Below are positions 7,982-16,633 of a DNA stretch of 64,000 nt, in pieces. The DNA comes from Amorphus orientalis. GTDB lineage: Bacteria > Pseudomonadota > Alphaproteobacteria > Rhizobiales > Amorphaceae. Location of the stretch: positions 186,001 to 250,000 of the forward strand of contig NZ_JAUSUL010000002.1 in assembly GCF_030814015.1 (NCBI RefSeq), in the 5' to 3' direction. How positions within the stretch are numbered: the stretch's first letter is position 1; each line of letters opens with the position of its first letter. Under the pieces are notes generated by a model that was not told the DNA's origin, ran no database searches, and saw nothing but the letters and a program-made list of their open reading frames with translations. The position numbers and the translations under genes are program-made.

Positions 7982-9406
7982 TTAGCGCCGCAGGATGAAC
8001 TCCGACCATTCGCAGATGGCGTAGTCGTTGCTCCGCTCGGCCATGTCGACGTGGATGTGGTCGGAATGGGCGGCATCGGCGCCGGGACCCAGCACCGTAC
8101 TGAAGCGCTCGCACGCCGCCTGCCGCACTTTTCGCCAGAAGCTCTTCTCCTCTCCCGTCGAGCGTCCGATGCCGACCACCGTGAGGAACTGGTCGTCGGC
8201 CAGACGCAGCGCCTGGAGATCGAACGCATTGCCGAAGGCGTGCTCGGACAGCTGGGCATCCGGATCGTTGTTGCGGCCGCGGCAGGCATAGGCCGTACCG
8301 GGGCCGATCTCGACGACCGGGCTCTTCAGATGGGTCTCCGCGGCCGGCTGGACGTCGTCGACCAGGAACGCCGCGAAGGCGTTGGCGAAGGCGCACGAGA
8401 CGAGCGGCGGATTGGCGAAGACGATCGCCGGGTCGGACCCGACCGACGTGATCTCGACGGCGTTGTCGATCCCGCACCGGTTTTCTTCCTCGAAATGGCC
8501 CTTCGCCGTGAAGGCGACGGACAGCCGTTCAGGAAAGACGCACTGGCGCTCGGCGATCAGCGGGTTTTCCTCCGGTGGCCCGTAGGGTGCGCGCGCGGTG
8601 AGCTTGCTATCGTCCAGGGGCGGACGCGGCGGCGGATCGTAGTCGGGCCGGTCCAGCGGGACGGTTGGCCCGGGCCTCTCGGGCGCGGGTTCGCCCAGGG
8701 GGCCATCGTCCGGGATGGCGGCCGCCGGAGCGGGAGTGGTTGCGTCAGGGGCGTCCGCTCCGGTCCGGTCGTTTGCCGCGGTGGCAGGTTCCCCGGCCTC
8801 TGCATCGGCTGGTGGCGCGTCATCTTCGGAAAGCGGCGCGAGCGGGGCGCTCTCGATTTCGGTGCCGTCCTGGCTCGACGACGGAGCATCCGCCTCGGGC
8901 GTGGGGCGCTCCACCGGCACGTTCTCCGGTTCGCGTCGGGGCGCATCCGTGCCGACCGGCTCGCGAGCCGCTTGGGTCGGCTGAGGGTCCGCTGCCGGTT
9001 CGGCCTCGGGCCGATCGGCGTCTTCGGCGGATGCAGGCTCCTCTGGCTGCGGTGCGGTCGGCGGCACCGCCGTCACCGGGCGCTCCGCAGGGACCGGCGA
9101 GCTTTCCGGCGAGCGCCGGGGGCGGGGCGGATCGGCGATCTGTGTGCGGATCTTATCGTCGACACCGGTCACCGGCTTCGGGTCGGGCGCCGGAGGAACG
9201 TCATCCGCGCGCGCCATCTGGCCGAGCGCCACCAGGGCGCAGATCGAGATGGCAAGTCCGGCACTTGATCGAAACGCGGCGATGATGCTCGATCCTCCGG
9301 GCGGGACGCGGGGGCGGAATGCCAAATCTCTTGCGTTCTGGAAACGTCTCGGACCTGATCCGGGTTCGGGTGAGGCTGTCAAAAGGGGAACTGCGCGGAT
9401 GACCAT
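7982..9406 (-). CDS. Extensin-like C-terminal domain protein, exported
   Basis: The C-terminal 200 residues match the Extensin-like_C family: LSEHAFGNAFDL and AHSDHIHVDMA contain the His/Asp residues of the D-Ala-D-Ala-peptidase-like (VanY/LAS-type) fold, with paired cysteines nearby, suggesting a peptidoglycan-related activity. In front lie a hydrophobic export segment (ISICALVALGQMARA) and a long Pro/Glu/Ala-rich disordered linker. The ATG at 9406 overlaps the divergent LysE gene by 8 bases and puts about 45 residues before the export helix. A TTG at 9325 (447 residues) or a start nearer 9300 would fit a normal signal peptide better, so the N-terminus is uncertain. Confidence 0.8.
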   Translation of the reverse strand: MVIRAVPLLTASPEPGSGPRRFQNARDLAFRPRVPPGGSSIIAAFRSSAGLAISICALVALGQMARADDVPPAPDPKPVTGVDDKIRTQIADPPRPRRSPESSPVPAERPVTAVPPTAPQPEEPASAEDADRPEAEPAADPQPTQAAREPVGTDAPRREPENVPVERPTPEADAPSSSQDGTEIESAPLAPLSEDDAPPADAEAGEPATAANDRTGADAPDATTPAPAAAIPDDGPLGEPAPERPGPTVPLDRPDYDPPPRPPLDDSKLTARAPYGPPEENPLIAERQCVFPERLSVAFTAKGHFEEENRCGIDNAVEITSVGSDPAIVFANPPLVSCAFANAFAAFLVDDVQPAAETHLKSPVVEIGPGTAYACRGRNNDPDAQLSEHAFGNAFDLQALRLADDQFLTVVGIGRSTGEEKSFWRKVRQAACERFSTVLGPGADAAHSDHIHVDMAERSNDYAICEWSEFILRR

Positions 9407-10022
9407 CGATGTCTTTGCGGCCTATGTGGTCGCCACCCTGGTCGTACTCGCGATACCGGGTCCAACCGTTCTTCTGGTCGTCTCCTATGCGGTCTCGCGT
9501 GGCCGCCGCGCAACCCTGCCTTCCGTGGTCGGCGTTGCGCTGGGGGATGCAACGGCGGCCACCGTGTCGCTTCTCGGCCTCGGCGCCCTGCTTGCCGCCT
9601 CGGCGAGCCTTTTCGTTCTGCTCAAATGGATCGGTGCGGCCTATCTCGTCTATCTCGGCGTGAAGATGTGGCGGCAGGGGGCAACCCCGCTCGACCTGGC
9701 CGCTCCGCCCGAAAAGGACGGGCGCCGGATCCTGCTGCACGCCTGGCTGGTCACGGCCCTCAATCCGAAGGGGATCGTGTTCTTCATCGCCTTCCTGCCG
9801 CAGTTCGTCTCGCCGGCCTCCGCGGTCGCACCGCAGCTTCTGCTTCTCGGGGCGACGTTCGTCCTGCTCGCCATCGTCAACGCGGCCCTCTACGCGGTTC
9901 TGGCCTCGGCGGTGCGCGACCGCGTGCGCCGGCCCGCCACGCTGGCCGCGGCGCAGCGCATCGGCGGCTCGGTCCTGATCGCCGCCGGCGTGGCGACGGC
10001 GACGGTCAACCGGACGGCCTGA
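9399..10022 (+). CDS. LysE/RhtB family amino acid exporter
   Basis: A 207-residue inner-membrane protein with about six hydrophobic helices. The family's N-terminal signature is clear in IPGPTVLLVVSYAVSRGRR, followed by GVALGDATAATVSLLGLGALL and LKWIGAAYLVYLGVKMWR. LysE/RhtB proteins export amino acids such as homoserine, threonine or lysine; the substrate is not predictable here. The ATG at 9399 follows AAAAGGGGAA. The 3' end overlaps the convergent dehydrogenase gene by 17 bases. Confidence 0.92.
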   Translation: MTIDVFAAYVVATLVVLAIPGPTVLLVVSYAVSRGRRATLPSVVGVALGDATAATVSLLGLGALLAASASLFVLLKWIGAAYLVYLGVKMWRQGATPLDLAAPPEKDGRRILLHAWLVTALNPKGIVFFIAFLPQFVSPASAVAPQLLLLGATFVLLAIVNAALYAVLASAVRDRVRRPATLAAAQRIGGSVLIAAGVATATVNRTA

Positions 10023-11022
10023 GGGACGGACCTTCCTGGGACATGGTCAGAACGGCGGCGCCTTTGAGCCGTCCCGCCCGCAGATCGTCGAGCGCCCGGT
10101 TCGCCTCGGCCAGCGGATAGGGCACCGTCTGCGTGCGGATGCCGGCCTTCGGCGCAATGGCCAGGAATTCCGTCGCGTCGGCGCGGGTCAGGTTCGCGAC
10201 CGACCGGATCACCCGCTCCTCCCAGAGGTCGCGATAGGGAAAGCTCGGGATATCCGACATGTGGATGCCGCCGGAGACGACGGTGCCCCCCTTGCGGACG
10301 GCCTTGAGGGCCGCCGGGATCAGCGCTCCGACGGGCGCGAAGATCAAGGCGGCGTCGAGCGGTTCGGGCGAGGGCTTGTCGGAATCGCCCGCATAGACGC
10401 AGCCGAGGCTCAAGGCGAACTCCTGGGCCTGGGTGTCGCCCGGCCGGGTGAAGGCGAGGATCCGCCGCCCCTCGAACCGGGCCTCCTGGGCGACGATGTG
10501 AGCGGCTGCGCCGAACCCGTAGATCCCGATCGTCTCCGCCGGGCCGGCAAGTTTCAGGGTGCGGTGACCGATCAGGCCGGCGCACAGGAGGGGGGCGGCT
10601 TCGACGTCGCTGTAGCCCTCCGGGATCGGGAAGGCAAAGGCCGCGTCGGCGATCATGTGGCTCGCATAGCCGCCGTCGCGGGTGTAGCCGGTGAACTCAG
10701 GCGCATCGCAGAGATTCTCCCGGCCCGACCCGCAGTAACGGCAGCTCCCGCAGGTGTGGCCGAGCCAGGGCACGCCGACCCGGGTTCCGATCTCGAAGCC
10801 CTCCACGCCGGCCCCGAGCGCGGCGATGGTGCCGACGATCTCGTGTCCGGGCACGATCGGCAGCTTCGGATCGGGAAGCTCGCCGTCGACAACATGCAGG
10901 TCGGTGCGGCACACGCCGCAGGCCGTGATCTCGACCAGCACCTGACCGGCACCCGGGGACGGTGTGGCCCGTTCAACCAGGTGAAGCGGTTCGCCGGGGC
11001 GGTCCAGTACCATCGCGCGCAT
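10006..11022 (-). CDS. Zinc-dependent alcohol dehydrogenase
   Basis: A 338-residue medium-chain dehydrogenase. Catalytic zinc ligands are visible in ACGVCRTDLHVVDG and PGHEIVGTIAALG, and the structural zinc lobe in CGSCRYCGSGRENLC. The nucleotide-binding segment IGIYGFGAAAHIVAQEA deviates slightly from the usual GxGxxG. It resembles AdhA/AdhP-like alcohol dehydrogenases that act on small alcohols or aldehydes with NAD(P). It is convergent with and overlaps the LysE gene, so the two 3' ends are constrained together. Confidence 0.9.
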   Translation of the reverse strand: MRAMVLDRPGEPLHLVERATPSPGAGQVLVEITACGVCRTDLHVVDGELPDPKLPIVPGHEIVGTIAALGAGVEGFEIGTRVGVPWLGHTCGSCRYCGSGRENLCDAPEFTGYTRDGGYASHMIADAAFAFPIPEGYSDVEAAPLLCAGLIGHRTLKLAGPAETIGIYGFGAAAHIVAQEARFEGRRILAFTRPGDTQAQEFALSLGCVYAGDSDKPSPEPLDAALIFAPVGALIPAALKAVRKGGTVVSGGIHMSDIPSFPYRDLWEERVIRSVANLTRADATEFLAIAPKAGIRTQTVPYPLAEANRALDDLRAGRLKGAAVLTMSQEGPSLRPSG

Positions 11023-11112
11023 CGTCTGCCTCCGTCCTCGAGCGTGCGGTTGCCATGCTCACGCCACGTGGAATGATATGATCATGGCGCACAGGCGGAT
11101 TGGAAGGCCCTC

Positions 11113-11616
11113 ATGTTCACGCGCTCTGTTCTTCTCGCCGCTCTGGTCGGCGTTGTCGCGACCCCCGTACTCGCCCAGGACGACGGACCGGCCAACAACG
11201 GCCGCTACAGTCTTCAGGAGGTTCGTGCGGGCTATCTTCGCCTCGACCGACAGTCGGGCGGCGTCTCGCTGTGTCGCGAACGGGGCGACACCTGGGCCTG
11301 CGAACTGGTGGCGGACGACCGGTCGGCGCTGTCCGACGAGATCGACCGGCTCAGCGACGAGAACGCCGGCCTGAGGCAGCGGGTGGAGGCGCTGGAGGCG
11401 CGGCTGGCCGCGGTCTCCGAGCTGGCGCGGCGCCCGGTCGACAGCGAGGTCGCGCCCGGCCCCACGGCGGAGACGGCACCCGGCGACGGCGCGCGCGCCC
11501 TGGCGGAGGAGGATCTCGATCAGGCGCTCGACATGACCGAACAGGTCATGCGCCGGTTCTTCGGCATGATCCAGGACCTGAAGCGGGATCTGGAAGAAAG
11601 CCAGCCGAACCAGTAG
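11113..11616 (+). CDS. Periplasmic coiled-coil protein of unknown function
   Basis: A 167-residue protein with a clear signal peptide (SVLLAALVGVVATPVLAQ). A central LSDEIDRLSDENAGLRQRVEALEARLA has strong heptad character and predicts a coiled coil of about 30 residues. Two cysteines (SLCRERGDTWAC) may form a disulphide in the exported protein. The C-terminal part (MTEQVMRRFFGMIQDLKRDLEE) is also helical. No known family was recognised. It stands alone, convergent with the DD-carboxypeptidase gene. Confidence 0.75.
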   Translation: MFTRSVLLAALVGVVATPVLAQDDGPANNGRYSLQEVRAGYLRLDRQSGGVSLCRERGDTWACELVADDRSALSDEIDRLSDENAGLRQRVEALEARLAAVSELARRPVDSEVAPGPTAETAPGDGARALAEEDLDQALDMTEQVMRRFFGMIQDLKRDLEESQPNQ

Positions 11617-11649
11617 CGCGTTGCGCCAGGCGCCACACTGCGAGCGCGG

Positions 11650-12543
11650 TCACATGTAGCGCTCGATCAGCGCGGTGACCTCCCGGTCGCGCTCGCGACC
11701 GGTCTTCCCGCCCATCACCACCACGATCAGCCTTCGCCCGCCCCGGCGCACCGACACCGCGAGATGGAAGCCGGAGGCGCGGATGTAGCCGGTCTTGATG
11801 CCATCGACGCCGCGGACCGTGCCGAGCAGGTCGTTCGTCGCCTCGTAGCGGCGGCCGTTGTAGGTGAATTCCTCTGCCCGAAAATATGGAGCGAAGCGGG
11901 GAAAGCGGGTCTTCAGGGCGCGACCGAGGATCGCCATGTCGCGCGCCGTACTGACCTGCATCGGGTCGGGAAGGCCCGACGCGTTGACGAACCGGGTCCG
12001 GTACATGCCCAGTTCGCGGGCCCGTGCGGTCATCTTCTGCGCGAACGCTTGTTCCGATCCGGAGATCGCCTCGGCCACGACCACCGCCACGTCGTTGGCC
12101 GACTTGATGGCCATGGCCTGTGCCGCGTCGGTCACCCGGATCGTCGAACCCGCCCTGAGGCCGAGCTTGGACGGCGGCCGCGACGCCGCCTCCTGGGACA
12201 CCGGAAGCTCGTCCGAAAGCGCCAGGCGGCCGGCCTCGACCTCTTCGAAGAGCAGAAAGAGCGTCATCATCTTGGTGAGCGACGCCGGAAAGCGCAGGGC
12301 CTCGGCATTCTCCTCGAAGAGCGCCTTTCCGGTGATCATGTCCGCCACATAGACCGAATGCCCCCGGACCTCCGCGGTGCCGAGGAGGACGGAGATCGGA
12401 GCGGACTGGATCACGGGCGCAGGTGCCACCGCCACGGCGGCGGGCTCCGGCTCCCGGGTCGACTGGCAGGCGGCGAGCGCCAGCGCCGCCGTCAGCAGGA
12501 CCAGCGATCGCCAGAGTTGGCGCACCGCGCCGGAGCCGCTCAT
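11650..12543 (-). CDS. D-alanyl-D-alanine carboxypeptidase, lipoprotein (PBP5-type, S11)
   Basis: Trims the terminal D-Ala of peptidoglycan stem peptides in the periplasm. All three penicillin-binding motifs are present in the 297-residue protein: SLTK (Ser88-Lys91), SAN (148-150) and KTG (250-252). The N-terminus has a lipobox (LALAAC, Cys26), so it should be membrane-anchored by lipid instead of the C-terminal helix of classical PBP5. The start at 12543 overlaps the upstream gene by ATGA; an upstream extension in the same frame is Arg/His-rich and unlikely. Confidence 0.93.
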   Translation of the reverse strand: MSGSGAVRQLWRSLVLLTAALALAACQSTREPEPAAVAVAPAPVIQSAPISVLLGTAEVRGHSVYVADMITGKALFEENAEALRFPASLTKMMTLFLLFEEVEAGRLALSDELPVSQEAASRPPSKLGLRAGSTIRVTDAAQAMAIKSANDVAVVVAEAISGSEQAFAQKMTARARELGMYRTRFVNASGLPDPMQVSTARDMAILGRALKTRFPRFAPYFRAEEFTYNGRRYEATNDLLGTVRGVDGIKTGYIRASGFHLAVSVRRGGRRLIVVVMGGKTGRERDREVTALIERYM

Positions 12544-13409
12544 CCGGCCCTCTCGCCGAGAATGGGCGCGCCGGCGATCGCATCGGCGGGAAAGCGGACG
12601 GCCTTGCGGGTGGTGAGATCCATGGCGAGACCCACCGCATCCCCGATGGTGACGAGCCGGCCGGTCCGGGCCTCGAACTGGTGATGCCGGAACCAAAGGG
12701 TCCGCTCGTTGATCTGGACGAGACCGCTGATCTGCTCGACCAGGTCGCCCGCCCGGAACCGGTCGAAACGGGTCAGTCGCATCTCAACGGCGACACGTCC
12801 GTATCCGAGCGAATTGATCAGCTCTTTCGTGACGCCGCTCCGCTCCCAGACAACCGAAGCGCCGTCGGAGAAGTATCCGACGAGAGCGCGTTGCTGGGCG
12901 CAACCGTCCGCATCGGTGTCGGCCGGATGGATGATGCCGCGGGTGGAGACGAAACCGCCGCTGGCGAGAAGATGTTCCCGTGAGATCGCACCCGGAACAG
13001 GGGCGGTGACACCGCGTGGTCCGCACAGGCGCGGATCGACGTCGGCGGCTGCGTCCGCAGTCTGCGCCACGCCCCTCAGGCTTTCGGCGGCTGATGCGTG
13101 ATAGGCGTCCCAGGCTGTGGCGATGACCTTGCCGGTCGACAGCTCGAGCAGGGTATGCACCACACCGGGCGCCAGCGGCCCCTCCGTTACGACGCAGCTT
13201 TCGGCCCGCACCAGGTCGCCCTCGGCCAGCTCGGCATGGTAGCGGACGTGGCGAGCGCCCGGGCGGAGCGAGGCCGGCAGGCCGACAAGGGTGCGGAAAT
13301 GCGCATCCGCCGTTTCGAACCGCGCAAAATAGAACTGCACGTTGAGATGCGCGTTCTCATCGCACTCCCAGGAGTTGACGAAAGAGACGAGGGATTCGAG
13401 TGCCGGCAT
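12540..13409 (-). CDS. Thioesterase-like protein with two hotdog domains
   Basis: A 289-residue protein. The N-terminal half begins VNSWECDENAHLNVQFYFARFETA, matching the 4HBT/acyl-ACP thioesterase pattern D-E-N-x-H-x-N, and the second half has a similar layout around DGASVVWERS and QINERTLWFRHHQFEA. It probably hydrolyses or binds an acyl-CoA or acyl-ACP; the substrate is unknown. Its stop overlaps the carboxypeptidase start (ATGA), so the two are translationally coupled, a pairing with no obvious metabolic reason. Confidence 0.75.
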   Translation of the reverse strand: MPALESLVSFVNSWECDENAHLNVQFYFARFETADAHFRTLVGLPASLRPGARHVRYHAELAEGDLVRAESCVVTEGPLAPGVVHTLLELSTGKVIATAWDAYHASAAESLRGVAQTADAAADVDPRLCGPRGVTAPVPGAISREHLLASGGFVSTRGIIHPADTDADGCAQQRALVGYFSDGASVVWERSGVTKELINSLGYGRVAVEMRLTRFDRFRAGDLVEQISGLVQINERTLWFRHHQFEARTGRLVTIGDAVGLAMDLTTRKAVRFPADAIAGAPILGERAG

Positions 13410-13462
13410 CCGGGGATCCTGAAGGGCTTGGGCAAGTCGGCGATCAGAAAGGGGAATAGCCC

Positions 13463-13921
13463 ATGACGGCGGATCGGCAAATGGTCCCGCTCGAAACAGG
13501 GGCGATCAGGCAGGCGCTCTGCCGGATCACCATCGCAACCCGGGCCCGCCATGTCCACGACGTGAGCGACGAGGTGGACCGGTGGCTCGCGGAGATCGGG
13601 GCAGGTGAGGGGCTGTTGACCGCGTTCGTGCGCCATACGTCCTGTTCCCTGACGGTTCAGGAAAACGCGGATCCCTCGGTGCTGGCGGATCTGCTCGATG
13701 CCCTGGACCGGCTGGCGCCGGCCGGCGCGGGCTATCGCCACGGCAGCGAAGGACCGGACGACATGCCGGCCCACATCAAGACGATGCTCACCGGGGCAAG
13801 CATCGCGATCCCGGTGGTCGGCGGGCAGATGGATTTCGGGACCTGGCAGGCGCTCTATCTGATCGAGCATCGCGCCCGGGGCCGCCCGCGCACGATCACT
13901 CTGCATTATCTGGGATCTTAA
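13463..13921 (+). CDS. YjbQ/UPF0047 family protein (secondary thiamine-phosphate synthase-like)
   Basis: A 152-residue cytosolic protein of the highly conserved UPF0047 family. The diagnostic core LLTAFVRHTSCSLTVQENADPSVLADL and the later HIKTMLTGASIAIPVVGGQMDFGTWQALYLIEHR are intact, including the His and Asp residues thought to form the active site. Members have weak thiamine-phosphate synthase activity in E. coli tests; the physiological role is not settled. It is divergent from the thioesterase gene. Confidence 0.9.
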   Translation: MTADRQMVPLETGAIRQALCRITIATRARHVHDVSDEVDRWLAEIGAGEGLLTAFVRHTSCSLTVQENADPSVLADLLDALDRLAPAGAGYRHGSEGPDDMPAHIKTMLTGASIAIPVVGGQMDFGTWQALYLIEHRARGRPRTITLHYLGS

Positions 13922-14015
13922 GCGATCCGTCGCCGGACAAGGGCCGTAGGGTCGTCATGAGTCGCACGGGCCGGTGCTCAAGAGGGGCGGGGGCGAAAGC
14001 GAAGGAGGGACTTCC

Positions 14016-14333
14016 ATGAGGGCTTTGATCGCCGGTCTCGGCATCCTGCTCGCCGTTCTCGTCGGCTGGGCGATGACCCAGGCTCCGCTCCTGGAGAGCT
14101 TCGGCCGGGTGATTGCCGATCCATGGGGACTTGTGGCCCTTGCCGACCTCTATCTCGGCTTCGTGCTTCTGTCCGTCGTGATCGCGCTCACGGAGCGGAG
14201 CCGCATCCTCGCGGTCATCCTGATCGTCGCGCTCTTTCTGCTCGGTAACATCGTCGGAGCGCTGTGGGTCGCGGCGCGGTGGCCCTTGCTGCGGGATGGG
14301 TTGCGGCGTATGACGGCGGCCTCAGCGAGCTGA
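14016..14333 (+). CDS. DUF1475 membrane protein
   Basis: A 105-residue protein with three hydrophobic segments: an N-terminal helix (ALIAGLGILLAVLVGWAMT), a second around WGLVALADLYLGFVLLSVVIAL and a third at ILAVILIVALFLLGNIVGALWV. The arrangement and the D-PWxxxxLADxYxGF-like core fit DUF1475. The ATG at 14016 is preceded by GAAGGAGGG, a strong ribosome site. Function unknown. Confidence 0.7.
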   Translation: MRALIAGLGILLAVLVGWAMTQAPLLESFGRVIADPWGLVALADLYLGFVLLSVVIALTERSRILAVILIVALFLLGNIVGALWVAARWPLLRDGLRRMTAASAS

Positions 14334-14617
14334 GGCTTGGCCGACCTGGAGAAAAGGACGCTGCGCAGCCGACCCGTGCAGGTCACCGGCCAGCCGCATT
14401 GGCTTGTCGCGCCCGTTGTGGTGAAGGGTCGACTAGGAAACCAGGAAACGATTTCCCGGCACAGCCCCTTGCTTGCGATGAGGGCAGCGGCAGCAAGGCC
14501 CGCGGCTGGAGGCAGCTCCGGTCCGCGCGGTCGGCATTTTTGAGAGCAACGGCCGCCGCCCTATTGAAATCGGTGAACGCCACAGTATGTGGAGCGGATC
14601 ACTCGTAGTAGTGGAGT

Positions 14618-14636
14618 ATTGTCCAGATTGGACAAT
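14618..14636. promoter_or_regulatory. Inverted repeat, candidate operator upstream of fixL
   Basis: ATTGTCCA and TGGACAAT are exact 8-base mirror arms around a GAT spacer, in an AT-rich stretch about 160 bases before fixL and just downstream of a possible promoter. The size suits a dimeric regulator. It does not match the FixK/FNR box (TTGA-N6-TCAA). Confidence 0.5.
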
Positions 14637-14686
14637 TAAAGGTTTTATTCACGCTCAAAAAGCAGTCCCCGGTCATTAAACATTCA

Positions 14687-14704
14687 CCGATGAATAATCA
14701 TCGG
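14687..14704. repeat. Short inverted repeat upstream of fixL
   Basis: CCGATGA and TCATCGG form 7-base arms around ATAA, about 90 bases before fixL. It may be a protein-binding site or a small leader hairpin; no T-run follows. Confidence 0.4.
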
Positions 14705-14793
14705 TTTCTTTACCGGGCCCATTAAGCTGCGTACTGTCAATGTATCAGCCCGCGCGGCATTAGCTCGGACTGAAGGAAGCGGAAGAGACGCGA

Positions 14794-15957
14794 ATGCGCG
14801 ACGAACCCGGCCGCAACCCATCGGATTCACAGGCGGTGTCGGAAGCGCGTTTGCTGAGTGTGCTTGATACTGCCGTCGATGGCATCATCGTCATCGACGA
14901 GACAGGGTGCGTCTTGATCTACAACAAGGCTTGCGAGCGGATGTTTGGCTATCGTGCGGAAGAAATCATCGGCGAGAACGTGAAGGCGATCATGCCGCCG
15001 CGCTATGCCCATGAGCACGACGACTACATCGCCAACTATCGCCGCACCGGATCTGCCAAGATCATCGGCATCGGCCGCCGCGTGGAGGCACGGCACCGCG
15101 ACGGAACGGTCTTCCCGGTCGAACTTTCGGTCGGAGAAGCGCACACGCCGCAGGGGCGGCAGTTCATCGGCATTCTGCGGGATGACCGTCCCCGCGAGTC
15201 CTACGAGAAGCGGCTTGCGGAGCTGCAGGCGGAACTTGTCCATCTTGCCCGCGTGAACGCCATGGACGAGATGGGGTCGGCCATTGCCCACGAACTCAAT
15301 CAGCCGCTGACGGCCGCCATGCTCTACCTTCAGGCGGCGACGCGGCGGCTGCGGAGCGACGGAGAGGCCGAAGATCCGTTCGCGCTGGAAGTGATCGGTA
15401 AGGCGATGCGGGAAGCCGAGCGCGCCGCCTCGATCATCCAGCGCATGCGCGGCTTCATTGAGAAGCGCGCTCCGAACCGCCGCTCCTGCCACATGGCGAC
15501 GCTGGTCGACGAGGCGCTCGAATTGGCGCTGGTCGGAGGCAAGGGCCGGAATATCGAGATCGTGCGCGACCTCGATCCCGAGTTGCCGGCCATTCCGGTG
15601 GACCCCATTCAGATCGAGCAGATCCTGGTGAACCTGGTTCGCAACGCCATCGAGGTGGTGGAAGGCCGCGAGCATCGCAGGATCGAGATTTCAGGGGTCG
15701 TCCACGAGGACGGCATTCGTGTATCCGTAGCCGACTCCGGTCCCGGCATTCACCCTGATCGTCTGCCCGACCTGTTCAAGGCGTTTTCCTCCAACAAGAG
15801 CACCGGATTGGGGCTTGGGTTGGCGATCTCGAGATCGATCGCTCAAAATCACGGTGGCGAGTTGTCCGTTGATCCGGGTGGCGGCGGACGTGGCGCATGT
15901 TTTCGCTTGGATCTGCCGCTGCATGTCGATCCGTCCGACGACGAGGCAGTGGACTAG
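14794..15957 (+). CDS. fixL: FixL-like haem PAS oxygen-sensor histidine kinase
   Basis: A 387-residue soluble kinase predicted to sense oxygen through a haem-PAS domain (about residues 15-135). His75 in HEHDDYIANY aligns with the proximal haem ligand (His200 of Bradyrhizobium FixL), and Arg95 in IIGIGRR with the oxygen-contacting Arg220. The counterparts of Arg206 and His214 are Asn and Lys. A linker leads to HisKA with phospho-acceptor His166 (AIAHELNQPL) and an HATPase domain (NLVRNAIEV, DSGPGI, GLGLAISRS). No membrane helix is seen, unlike Sinorhizobium FixL. fixJ follows three bases later. Confidence 0.92.
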   Translation: MRDEPGRNPSDSQAVSEARLLSVLDTAVDGIIVIDETGCVLIYNKACERMFGYRAEEIIGENVKAIMPPRYAHEHDDYIANYRRTGSAKIIGIGRRVEARHRDGTVFPVELSVGEAHTPQGRQFIGILRDDRPRESYEKRLAELQAELVHLARVNAMDEMGSAIAHELNQPLTAAMLYLQAATRRLRSDGEAEDPFALEVIGKAMREAERAASIIQRMRGFIEKRAPNRRSCHMATLVDEALELALVGGKGRNIEIVRDLDPELPAIPVDPIQIEQILVNLVRNAIEVVEGREHRRIEISGVVHEDGIRVSVADSGPGIHPDRLPDLFKAFSSNKSTGLGLGLAISRSIAQNHGGELSVDPGGGGRGACFRLDLPLHVDPSDDEAVD

Positions 15958-15960
15958 AGC

Positions 15961-16629
15961 GTGGTGGAACGGATGACTCTCAGCTTCAGCGCCGATCTGG
16001 AACCGATGTCGGAGACCGCAGGCGATTCCCTCGTCTACGTCGTCGATGACGACTCCGCGGTCCGTGAGGCGTTGGTCGACCTGTTGCAGGTCGATGGGTT
16101 TCAGGTGGAAGCGTTCGCGGACGGCGCGTCCTTCGTCTCCCGGGCCCAGCAGCGCCCGGCCTGCGCGCTCATCGATGTTCACATGCCGGGCAGTTCGGGG
16201 CTCGATATCCTCAAGCTGCTGCGGGCCGAGGTCTATCCGGAGCCGATCTTCATGATGTCGGGCCAGGCCGACATCCAGATGGCGGTGAGCGCCATCAAGG
16301 ACGGCGCCTTCGACTTTCTGGAGAAGCCGTTCGACGCGGACTATGCGCTGACGCGGATCCACGAGGCGTTCGAGACGCGCGCCGAGCGGCTTCTGGCCGA
16401 AGACGCGATCTCGAATTCCTTTCATGCCGCCGGTTGGCTTACGCCCCAGGAGCGGCAGGTGCTGTCCGAAGTGGCTTCAGGCGCGTCCAACGTCGAGGCA
16501 GGACGCCGGCTCGGCATCAGCCTGCGCACGATCGCGATCCATCGCGCCCGCATCATGGAAAAACTGGGCGCCCGCAACACCGCGGATCTGATCCGGATCG
16601 TGCTGACGGGTCGCCTCAACGGCGCCTGA
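15961..16629 (+). CDS. fixJ: FixJ-like response regulator
   Basis: Transcription factor activated by FixL. The receiver domain has the acidic pocket VVDDD, phospho-acceptor Asp72 (ALIDVHMPG) and conserved Lys122 (FLEKPF). The C-terminal LuxR/FixJ-type helix-turn-helix reads LTPQERQVLSEVASGASNVEAGRRLGISLRT. The product has 222 residues from the GTG at 15961; an internal ATG at 16006 would remove a non-conserved 15-residue head and is an equally reasonable start. A candidate FixJ target lies before the fixK-like gene 1.3 kb downstream. Confidence 0.93.
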   Translation: MVERMTLSFSADLEPMSETAGDSLVYVVDDDSAVREALVDLLQVDGFQVEAFADGASFVSRAQQRPACALIDVHMPGSSGLDILKLLRAEVYPEPIFMMSGQADIQMAVSAIKDGAFDFLEKPFDADYALTRIHEAFETRAERLLAEDAISNSFHAAGWLTPQERQVLSEVASGASNVEAGRRLGISLRTIAIHRARIMEKLGARNTADLIRIVLTGRLNGA

Positions 16630-16633
16630 GGCC

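Larger units (their letters stand above)
14334..14793. other. 460-base regulatory region upstream of fixL
   Basis: The second half (about 14600-14750) is distinctly AT-richer than its surroundings and carries two inverted repeats, annotated separately. A possible sigma-70 promoter is TTGAAA (14564-14569), 16 bases, TATGTG (14586-14591). No coding sequence was recognised. GGAAGCGGAAGAG precedes the fixL start. Confidence 0.5.

Noticed and set aside
6438-8477. A 679-codon minus-strand frame opposite degP and extensin-like gene
   Set aside because: It runs through the degP terminator and has no domain; degP has complete catalytic motifs on the other strand.
14564-14577. TTGA-N6-TGAA sequence upstream of fixL as a FixK box
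   Set aside because: The second half should read TCAA; TGAA breaks the two-fold symmetry, so self-regulation by FixK is not supported here.
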